Shown one piece after another: positions 31,638 through 37,006 of a DNA stretch of 41,364 nt. The position numbers were made by a program, and so were the translations under genes. This DNA comes from a virus: IMG/VR virus record IMGVR_UViG_3300022690_000670, positions 1-41,364 of that record; one strand, given 5' to 3'. Each line of letters opens with the position of its first letter. Positions within the stretch are counted from its first letter, which is position 1. Under the pieces are notes generated by a model, which had not been told where the DNA came from, did not search any database, and worked only from the letters and a program-made list of their open reading frames with translations.

Positions 31638-32711
31638 CTATGGAAATCTTTCGTGCGTGACGAAGTTCAAATTATTGTCGATCACTATGTCCAGGCTGTT
31701 ATCCAGCACCAGTTCATCAGAAATCAAAGCAATTTTCTTTAGTGCTTGGGTTTTGAATGTGGTAACGACATTCCCACCGGCATTGGTTTGAAGGCTGAAA
31801 TTAGCTGAACTTTTCATTTCGATGAAAATATCAACTTGCTCTTCACTGAAACCAAAGTCAGAAGCGAGATCCACGATTGCACCACTGAATAGCCCCGTTG
31901 TTTCTGAATCGCCGAATAAAACACCTGTCAACTCAAAGAACCCTGCACCCGCAACGCTTACTGTCCCCGCTACGTTATAGGCAGAATTAATCGCGTTCAC
32001 ATATCCTAAAACAGAAATGCTTTGCCCTACTGTCACCGTTGGGCCTACTGTAAAATTAAATCGCGCATTCCCGCCAGAATCAGAAACACTATTGATTGTG
32101 GTTTCAGCGAAAAATGAACTAGCCGCTAAATTAATTCTATTGATCAGTAAGCCGGTATTATCTGTTCCAAGATAAATACTATGCTCAATGAATTGTGTGG
32201 CTGATGTAGTTCCAGCCCGATAGACAATTTGCTGGATTATCTGAGCAAAGGTTATCGAGTAGAATTGGTCAATGACTGTACTTGTTTCTTCCGAAGTGGG
32301 AGTTGTAAAGAATTCCACGTTTTCAACGGCATTCAATACGGGAGTATGAGTAAACCCCGAGCCAGAATCAGAAAAGGGAATATGAGGGATTAAGGCAACG
32401 GCATGGGTGTCTGTTCCGTCTGAGTTTTCCGTTTTTAAAAAATGTGCAGCCCCTTCAAGAACAAGATTCCTGCCTAATCCTACACTCCCTGAATCCGCAA
32501 GAATACCGGCCCTGCCCCAAGCTCCATTTTTAAATTCTTGAAACTCTGCATCATCTTCTCCGGGGGTGTAGACAATTCGCCTAGCTCCTTCAATAGCACT
32601 ATCACTTGGAGGACTATTCGTGGGGTCCGATGTTATATAAAGAGTCCCCCGATTATTCCTGCGCGTTACATCCACGCCCCCACCAGATCGACTTACATTC
32701 ACGTCACCCAT
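31638..32711 (-). CDS. Virion/fibre-associated beta protein, 357 aa
   Basis: A 357-residue beta-rich protein with AAAGGG before the ATG. It begins MGDVNVSRSGGGVDVTRRNN and contains IVYTPGEDDAEFQEFKNGAW, a strand pattern of phage structural caps. Residues about 205-280 (RFNFTVGPTVTVGQSISVLG, then AYNVAGTVSV) match the post-repeat module of the tail hub (14286). It opens the fibre gene block after the lysis genes. It may connect the fibres to the hub through this shared module. Confidence 0.5.
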   Translation of the reverse strand: MGDVNVSRSGGGVDVTRRNNRGTLYITSDPTNSPPSDSAIEGARRIVYTPGEDDAEFQEFKNGAWGRAGILADSGSVGLGRNLVLEGAAHFLKTENSDGTDTHAVALIPHIPFSDSGSGFTHTPVLNAVENVEFFTTPTSEETSTVIDQFYSITFAQIIQQIVYRAGTTSATQFIEHSIYLGTDNTGLLINRINLAASSFFAETTINSVSDSGGNARFNFTVGPTVTVGQSISVLGYVNAINSAYNVAGTVSVAGAGFFELTGVLFGDSETTGLFSGAIVDLASDFGFSEEQVDIFIEMKSSANFSLQTNAGGNVVTTFKTQALKKIALISDELVLDNSLDIVIDNNLNFVTHERFP

Positions 32712-32737
32712 TTATGAAACCCTTTCCCAAGAGTTAA

Positions 32738-33166
32738 TCATTTGGCAACTCCTTTGGCCTTTTCGTAAGTCCTGCCGGCAGTGTATCCAGTGAAACAAAT
32801 CCAGAAAGCATTCCACAATTCTTCTGGTATGTGGTTGAGCCATGCTCCCATGCCATCAGCCAGTGCCTTTGCCGCTTCCGGCTGGAAGATAGAGAGAATG
32901 CCCACCGGTACCGAGAAGGCGAACAGGAAATACATCACATAGAGAAAGCTAGGCCGCGCCCGGGATGTCCACTTATCCCTGGATTGCGAGTCGGAAATCA
33001 ACAGGCTCATTTGCTGCTTGACTGTTTCCAGCTTGCCGTCCTGTTCCATCTTCAATAGTTGGAGTTTTGCCTTGGCTCTTTCCTCATCACTCGTAAAAAG
33101 ATTGTCAATCAAACTGAACAAGGGCTTTGCAATTCCACTCACAACATCAGAAACGCCAGGTATCAT
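32738..33166 (-). CDS. Holin, 3-TM type
   Basis: A 142-residue protein. The first 70 residues are amphipathic and charged; then come hydrophobic helices at about 72-95 (LYVMYFLFAFSVPVGILSIF) and 115-133 (WNAFWICFTGYTAGRTY), with a weaker segment between. The charged-helix start followed by S-R-A-R-P-S-F is typical of the 3TM holin family that also serves gene transfer agents. It overlaps the endolysin stop by four bases. Confidence 0.75.
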   Translation of the reverse strand: MIPGVSDVVSGIAKPLFSLIDNLFTSDEERAKAKLQLLKMEQDGKLETVKQQMSLLISDSQSRDKWTSRARPSFLYVMYFLFAFSVPVGILSIFQPEAAKALADGMGAWLNHIPEELWNAFWICFTGYTAGRTYEKAKGVAK

Positions 33167-33573
33167 GATGAATCCTCCACTATTTCAAAGTGTGCAAGAT
33201 CATAAAAGGTTTGATCGCTCAAATCGTTGTCGCCATCCCAATCACCACCCCAGCGAATCTTAACCCCATGTTTGTACGCCAGCCCTTTGACAATGCCAGC
33301 AAAATAAATCATGCGGTCCCGGTCTTTGCTCCAATCGTTTGCATCGGTGAGGGGATACGGGATTACATCAGCGGCAAGGGAGGGTTTGACGTTGTGCTTG
33401 CCCATGCGCACCTTGGATTTCTTTTCAAGGAACAAGGCAAGCTGTGCGGATAAATCCCGATACCCGCAGATAACGGAATGATCGAATATTTGAAGGGCTT
33501 CGGTGAGTATCCTTTGCAACCGGACATCACAGGAATCTAAATTGGATTGGGAGGTAGCAGAATATTTATTCAC
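33163..33573 (-). CDS. Endolysin, M15-type peptidase (VanY-like)
   Basis: A 136-residue single-domain enzyme. Zinc ligands are visible as His60 and Asp69 (GKHNVKPSLAADVIPYP) and His128 near the end (LAHFEI), with GGDWDGDNDL between, as in L-Ala-D-Glu peptidases of tailed phages. It should cut peptidoglycan cross-links or stems once the holin has opened the membrane. The best start is GTG at 33573, 53 bases downstream of the predicted late start site; no clear Shine-Dalgarno is present. No spanin genes are recognisable. Confidence 0.8.
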   Translation of the reverse strand: MNKYSATSQSNLDSCDVRLQRILTEALQIFDHSVICGYRDLSAQLALFLEKKSKVRMGKHNVKPSLAADVIPYPLTDANDWSKDRDRMIYFAGIVKGLAYKHGVKIRWGGDWDGDNDLSDQTFYDLAHFEIVEDSS

Positions 33574-33632
33574 AGGCTATGACAATTTTCGGTACTCATT
33601 AATAAAAAGCACACAAACTGCTATAGCTTTGA

Positions 33633-33661
33633 AATATAGTCTACTTTATTTTGGAATGCAA
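33633..33661 (-). promoter_or_regulatory. Candidate late promoter
   Basis: On the minus strand TTGCAT (33661-33656), 17-bp spacer and TATATT (33638-33633), with transcription starting near 33626 and leading into endolysin, holin, fibre, packaging and head genes. The palindrome ACAATAATTGT abuts the -35 hexamer on its upstream side, the usual place for an activator. The 133-bp gap 33574-33706 holds no gene. Confidence 0.5.
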
Positions 33662-33675
33662 CAATAATTGTCAGT
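33661..33675. promoter_or_regulatory. Palindromic operator-like site 1
   Basis: ACAATAATTGT (33661-33671) is an 11-bp palindrome around a central base, followed by CAGT. The same 15-base unit with the centre inverted (ACAATTATTGT plus CAGT) recurs at 33716-33730. It borders the -35 box of the late promoter. Confidence 0.5.
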
Positions 33676-33702
33676 AACAATTTTAGGCGGGATGGTCAAT
33701 AA

Positions 33703-33718
33703 TGTTTCACGTGGAACA
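33703..33718 (-). promoter_or_regulatory. parS-type partition site
   Basis: The minus strand reads TGTTCCACGTGAAACA, an exact match to the bacterial chromosomal parS consensus TGTTNCACGTGAAACA and, as I remember, identical to one of the native B. subtilis sites. It overlaps the stop codon of the 65-aa gene at 33707 and lies between two ACAATWATTGT palindromes upstream of the late promoter. It may be bound by host ParB or by the phage ParB/HTH/methyltransferase (37007). Confidence 0.75.
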
Positions 33719-33904
33719 ATTATTGTCAGTCGGTAGGGTGTCCTTTTTTGCTGTATATTCTCCTGTAATTATATATTCTCCATTTAAATTGGAACTTCTA
33801 TCAAAAAAAGGAAATATTTTTCCTATCAACCTTCTAATAAAACTATCTTTAAATCCTCCGCATTCGCTAATAGAAATGTGATCTCCTATTTTAAAGTTTT
33901 CCAT
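33707..33904 (-). CDS. Unknown protein, 65 aa
   Basis: Coupled to the upstream gene by TAATG, with GAGGAAA ten bases before. The sequence (KIGDHISISECGGFKDSFI) suggests a small SH3-like beta barrel, followed by a polar tail. The last codons and stop are part of the parS site. No family recognised. Confidence 0.55.
   Translation of the reverse strand: MENFKIGDHISISECGGFKDSFIRRLIGKIFPFFDRSSNLNGEYIITGEYTAKKDTLPTDNNCST
33716..33730. promoter_or_regulatory. Palindromic operator-like site 2
   Basis: ACAATTATTGT followed by CAGT, 55 bp from the equivalent unit at 33661-33675. The palindrome overlaps the last three bases of parS and lies inside the 3' end of the 65-aa gene. Confidence 0.45.
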
Positions 33905-34317
33905 TATTTAATTTCCTCAAGTTTGTAGGACGAGAACCATTTCTCCCTATGAATAGGCTTCATGAACGGGGGATTGGTCAAGGTTGGCACCATTTCAGTG
34001 GTCATTTTCTCCTCAACGTCAACCCCCACCACCTTGGACGTCTTGTCTGCCAGTTCAATTGGCATTGTTTCGGGGGATTTAATATCTTCTGTCCATTTTG
34101 CAAGTTTAAGTAATTCTTTATCATTGGCAGATAATATTTTTGGATTTCCCCCAAAATCCGTTATCCACTCCTCCCCCTGGTAAACAGTGTCACCTATTCG
34201 TATTGGTGGAGGGTAGATGTAGATGATGCCAACCTTTAGACCTTCATAGGGTTGCGGGTCGATCTCAACATAAAGCCTGTTGTCGGTGATCGGCTCTTTA
34301 ACAGCGTGAGTTTTCAT
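33904..34317 (-). CDS. Phage protein of unknown function, 137 aa
   Basis: A 137-residue protein overlapping its upstream neighbour by four bases. It carries a beta segment with IYPPPIRIGDTVYQGEEWITDF, a hydrophobic-G-D-x-V-Y-x-G-E-x-W pattern that recurs in small uncharacterised phage proteins, then a C-terminal FMKPIHREKWFSSYKLEEI. The fold may be a small beta barrel. It lies in a string of short middle-region genes between replication and lysis. Confidence 0.5.
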   Translation of the reverse strand: MKTHAVKEPITDNRLYVEIDPQPYEGLKVGIIYIYPPPIRIGDTVYQGEEWITDFGGNPKILSANDKELLKLAKWTEDIKSPETMPIELADKTSKVVGVDVEEKMTTEMVPTLTNPPFMKPIHREKWFSSYKLEEIK

Positions 34318-34655
34318 TTATCCTCCTTCATAGCCTCATAAACAGCGTTATAGAATGCTTCGTAGCGGTCTTTGCCTAAGGCCGAATGGTCGTATAATGT
34401 ACATTGCCATGTTTCTTGACCGTCCGGCTCAACATTTAATACCTCTATTTCTATTGACTGAAATCCTTCTTCCAAGCACTTATCCCACACCGCAAAGAAG
34501 CCATCCGGGGAGTAGATGAAATCACAGAGCAAGGGATGTCCTTTGTGGCCCATGACATATTCAAAATCTTTCATCCAGATATGCCATTTCTGTTCACACC
34601 TATTCCACCCCAACACACTCACAGCCAGCCATACAGCCATTTCTTGTTTGGTCAT
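34314..34655 (-). CDS. Phage ABA-sandwich-like protein, 113 aa
   Basis: The N-terminus MTKQEMAVWLAVSVLGWNRC, followed after a gap by PDGFFAVWDKCLEEGF and a C-terminal YEAFYNAVYEAMKED, is the layout of the phage ABA sandwich domain (BC1872-like) proteins common in tailed phages. Their role is unknown. It overlaps the next gene by four bases (ATGA), and AGGA lies nine bases upstream of the ATG. Confidence 0.6.
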   Translation of the reverse strand: MTKQEMAVWLAVSVLGWNRCEQKWHIWMKDFEYVMGHKGHPLLCDFIYSPDGFFAVWDKCLEEGFQSIEIEVLNVEPDGQETWQCTLYDHSALGKDRYEAFYNAVYEAMKEDK

Positions 34656-34660
34656 ATCAT

Positions 34661-34993
34661 TTAATCCTGTTCCCTTATTTCATATCTTAAATCTTCTACT
34701 TTTTCTTTCAGCTTGGCGTTTTCTTCTTTGAGTTTTTCACATTCATCAAACAGCTTGTTAGCATCATCAACTCCCTGCCAACAGTGGTCAAGAGACACTC
34801 GCTGTTTGGCGTTTTCTTCTTTTCTCTTATCACATAATTTTATCCACGCCATACCTGCCTCATCTGCTATTTTGAGTTTATCCTTCAAACTATCCACTTT
34901 TGCTATGAGGCGTTGCCATTCCTTTGCATTAACAAAGCTGAATCTCATTCCTTTATAAATATCAAACTCTTCATCGGTCAATGGTTCGCTCAC
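34661..34993 (-). CDS. Coiled-coil protein, 110 aa
   Basis: GTG start overlapping the preceding stop (GTGA), with GGAGG upstream. Two Lys/Glu helices separated by a Cys/Trp-containing turn carry repeated ENAK motifs (KRKEENAKQRVSL and KLKEENAKLKEKVEDL), an internal duplication of a heptad segment. It is probably an oligomeric accessory protein; no family is recognised. Confidence 0.55.
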   Translation of the reverse strand: MSEPLTDEEFDIYKGMRFSFVNAKEWQRLIAKVDSLKDKLKIADEAGMAWIKLCDKRKEENAKQRVSLDHCWQGVDDANKLFDECEKLKEENAKLKEKVEDLRYEIREQD

Positions 34994-35208
34994 GATCCCT
35001 CCTTTTGCTTAAAGTCAATGCAGCCGAAATTCTTAATTAACCTTTCCCTATCTTGATCATCGCTACCTAATAACATCAGAAGAAATATTGGGCAACCATC
35101 TAAGTTTTTACACTTCCCACAAGTCTTGATTAGCTTATAACCACGCCTTGCAAAAACCTCAAGTGCCGATTCTTCATCGAAAATAAAATTATCTTCATCA
35201 AGTTTCAT
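34990..35208 (-). CDS. Cys-rich small protein, 72 aa
   Basis: AGGAG five bases before the ATG at 35208. A helical start (FDEESALEVFARRGYKLI) is followed by CGKCKNLDGCPIF and a later FGCIDF. The four Cys could bind zinc or an iron-sulfur cluster. It is the first gene downstream of the structured RNA at 35281-35409. Confidence 0.55.
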   Translation of the reverse strand: MKLDEDNFIFDEESALEVFARRGYKLIKTCGKCKNLDGCPIFLLMLLGSDDQDRERLIKNFGCIDFKQKEGS

Positions 35209-35280
35209 CTTCTCTCCTAAATTAACTAATAACTATCATTTACTATCACCCTCAATGGGCTTTGTATCATTTAGAGGCGC

Positions 35281-35409
35281 GGGGCTGAGTGCTTCCTGCG
35301 GGGGTTCCTGTCGTATTGACCAATATTCCAACCGAGTGGGATCAGCCCCTACCGTTTGCCTCAACAGTTTTAACGGTGGTTCTTACACCGACCGGCTAAA
35401 CGGCTTGCC
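35281..35409 (-). ncRNA. Large structured RNA, HEARO/omega-RNA-like, without IscB
   Basis: The 201-bp gap 35209-35409 holds nested helices: an 8-bp perfect stem (35281-35288 with 35342-35349, GGGGCTGA/TCAGCCCC), a 9-bp stem with one bulge (35352-35360 with 35394-35403), a 5-bp hairpin with a 7-base loop (35374-35378 with 35386-35390), and an inner TATT/AATA hairpin. Minus-strand words such as CGGTGTAAG, AGGAACCCCC and GGAAGCACTCAGCCCCGCG recall the HEARO/omega RNAs of IscB loci as I remember them. No IscB or TnpB gene is in the window. The RNA begins at the stop of the nuclease gene at 35410; its 3' end may extend to about 35240. Confidence 0.55.
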
Positions 35410-35817
35410 TTATTCCTTATAATCTTTTTTGAAAATTCTTTCCACTTGGGCAATTGCTATGCCATTCTTAATCTGGTCCCCTGTGAATAGCAGAAGTTTT
35501 ATCCCCATTTCTTGGCAAGCATTATATTTTTCATAATCTTTCCACATCGCAATAGGATTCCGGTTATGGCCCCCCCTGTTCCACCCTCCACCATTGATTT
35601 CGATTCCCCATCCGTCCCGGTAAAAATCCAGCATCCAATCCCGATCTGGATGGAATTTATGTTGCCTAGTAAATCCATTCAATCCAATTGCTTTGATTTG
35701 AAAAGCCATTTCTTCCTCCAATTTGCTAACAATTCGAGGAATCAAAGATTTATTCTTTTTAGGTCTTGCTATCCCTGGAAAAAGTTGACGGTATTTGGCC
35801 TCAGTCATTCTGAACAT
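35410..35817 (-). CDS. Vsr/DUF559-like endonuclease (PD-(D/E)xK fold)
   Basis: A 135-residue protein with GAGGAG before the ATG, overlapping the replication gene by 13 bp. The core is KFHPDRDWMLDFYRDGWGIE followed by INGGGWNRGGHNR: the D-(x)n-E-x-(N/G) arrangement of PD-(D/E)xK nucleases, then a helix with DYEKYNACQEMG and a strand KLLLFTGDQI, as in very-short-patch-repair-like proteins. It probably acts on branched or mismatched DNA in replication or recombination, next to the replication protein. A homing-type role is possible because a structured RNA follows directly. Confidence 0.65.
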   Translation of the reverse strand: MFRMTEAKYRQLFPGIARPKKNKSLIPRIVSKLEEEMAFQIKAIGLNGFTRQHKFHPDRDWMLDFYRDGWGIEINGGGWNRGGHNRNPIAMWKDYEKYNACQEMGIKLLLFTGDQIKNGIAIAQVERIFKKDYKE

Positions 35818-36734
35818 GGCTGCTCCTCAATCCATTGATAATCAAATAATATTTTCTTTACTGCCGGTTTTTCATCTTCCTTGAAAAAATTAATCATCAA
35901 ATTGCCTATCTCTGGTCTGGTCTGTTCGGGCATATCAACTGCTAATGCCTCAGTCTTTCTAGTAACCAAATCTACAAATGCCCCCCTCCCTGCTATGGCC
36001 TGTTCCATCGGCGTTGGGTCTTTATTCCCATTTTTTCGAGATTTAACGGTATCAACTACCAGGTCCTGCCAGTTCCGGAAAAAGGTTTCGCCATGCTTCA
36101 AATACTCAGCATCAGTATTTGAGACATAATCTTGCATTTTCGCAAGGAACTGTTTGCGCTTGTCAGGATCTTCACCAACTGATTTGTGATAACAAACCCT
36201 GGCTTTTATCTTATTTCCAGCTTTTCGTGGGTAAAGGTTCCAATCCTCTTCAAAGTTTTCATAAATCGCATGTGTGTTAGGTTTTAAAGAAGAAGAAGAT
36301 GAAGAAGAAGATGAAGAAGAAGATGAAGAGCTATTTTTTGCCAATGGCGAAACTATGGCACTGCCATTTGAGGGCTTCTTTTCATGGTTTTCCCATCTTT
36401 TAGCGGCTCCTCGCTTACCTGATTCGGATTTTCCCTCCTTAAAATCTGCCTGTTTTTGACGTTCTTTATCCAGGCGAGGATGCACCAATCGTTTAGAGTT
36501 ACCCTCCATTTCCTTAAAGCATTCTAAGACCTGAGAAGGTGCTCCGTCTTCGTTCGAATACCCAGGCAGCAGTCTCATAATTCTTTCAGGATCGGAAGGG
36601 ATTGAGCCCTGGAGCCAGCAATTAGAAAGGAGGGTAATATAGATTCCGCGCTCCTCAAAAGTCATTGAGATAACATTTTCATCGGAAAGAAAATCGCCAG
36701 GATAGAATTGAAAAGCAGGTGATTTATCTGTCAT
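35805..36734 (-). CDS. Replication protein with DUF1376 domain and poly-Ser linker
   Basis: About 309 residues from the ATG at 36734 (AAGGA nearby); the frame is open further upstream, but that part is shared with another gene. Residues 1-100 fit DUF1376 (FQFYPGDFLSDENVISMTFE, then GIYITLLSNCWLQGSIP), the winged-helix type start of many phage replication initiators. A run of about 15 Ser (near 150) acts as linker. The C-terminal part (NFEEDWNLYPRKAGNKIKAR, then HGETFFRNWQD) resembles helicase-loader-like proteins. It probably recruits host DnaB to the phage origin. Confidence 0.7.
   Translation of the reverse strand: MTDKSPAFQFYPGDFLSDENVISMTFEERGIYITLLSNCWLQGSIPSDPERIMRLLPGYSNEDGAPSQVLECFKEMEGNSKRLVHPRLDKERQKQADFKEGKSESGKRGAAKRWENHEKKPSNGSAIVSPLAKNSSSSSSSSSSSSSSSLKPNTHAIYENFEEDWNLYPRKAGNKIKARVCYHKSVGEDPDKRKQFLAKMQDYVSNTDAEYLKHGETFFRNWQDLVVDTVKSRKNGNKDPTPMEQAIAGRGAFVDLVTRKTEALAVDMPEQTRPEIGNLMINFFKEDEKPAVKKILFDYQWIEEQPCSE
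36289..36324. repeat. Three tandem copies of a 12-bp unit encoding poly-Ser
   Basis: GAAGAAGAAGAT is repeated three times without error on the plus strand (36289-36300, 36301-36312, 36313-36324), flanked by partial copies. On the coding strand it specifies Ser only. The unit is a multiple of three, so changes in copy number would keep the frame and only alter linker length. Confidence 0.85.
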
Positions 36735-36876
36735 TTTCCTTTTTCTCCAAACATTTCGAACACGTGACATGCCGCCAGGTGTCGCTGATCGAGGTAGGAT
36801 ATTCAGCCCCACATTCGACCCGGGAAATCTGCATTTTCTTCGGTGGCTCGTCTAGTTTCTTGTGGATTTTTCTCAT
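36724..36876 (-). CDS. Small zinc-ribbon-like protein, 50 aa
   Basis: A 50-codon gene with AGG eight bases before the ATG, overlapping the replication gene by 11 bp. Cysteines at V-E-C-G and C-S-K-C form two pairs separated by about 18 residues, with an aromatic and His between, a common phage zinc-ribbon plan. Its ATG codon overlaps the -35 element of the opposite-strand small RNA promoter. Confidence 0.55.
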   Translation of the reverse strand: MRKIHKKLDEPPKKMQISRVECGAEYPTSISDTWRHVTCSKCLEKKENDR

Positions 36877-36904
36877 TGACAAAACCTATTATTTAAATTA
36901 AGTT
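36876..36904 (+). promoter_or_regulatory. Candidate promoter of plus-strand small RNA
   Basis: A perfect -35 hexamer TTGACA (36876-36881) is followed after 17 bp by TAAGTT (36899-36904), a weak -10. A transcript starting near 36911 would run straight into the hairpin and T8 tract at 36914-36988. Confidence 0.4.
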
Positions 36905-36910
36905 AACTTT

Positions 36911-36988
36911 CTAAGCCGTCAAACCCCTTCAGCTGTGATTCGGCCCTAGAAACCAATTCTCTCCTTACGGGTTTGGCGGCTTTTTTTT
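36911..36988 (+). ncRNA. Candidate small RNA ending in intrinsic terminator
   Basis: A 13-bp stem (36914-36926 with 36969-36981) encloses a 42-base loop and is followed by eight T. The one irregular pair is a G-U wobble in plus-strand RNA but an A-C mismatch on the minus strand, so the structure belongs to the plus strand, where there is no gene. With the promoter at 36876-36904 it forms a unit of about 78 nt in the gap between the ParB/MT-A70 gene and the zinc-ribbon gene. It may be a regulatory RNA, or a terminator blocking antisense transcription. Confidence 0.5.
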
Positions 36989-37006
36989 ATTCCTTTGTTG
37001 GTACAT

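Noticed and set aside
36280-36330. CRISPR-like array
   Set aside because: Contiguous 12-bp repeats without spacers inside a gene; no array with spacers was seen anywhere in the window.
36719-36901. 60-codon plus-strand frame
   Set aside because: It is opposite the zinc-ribbon gene and replication start, has no ribosome site, and overlaps the small RNA promoter.
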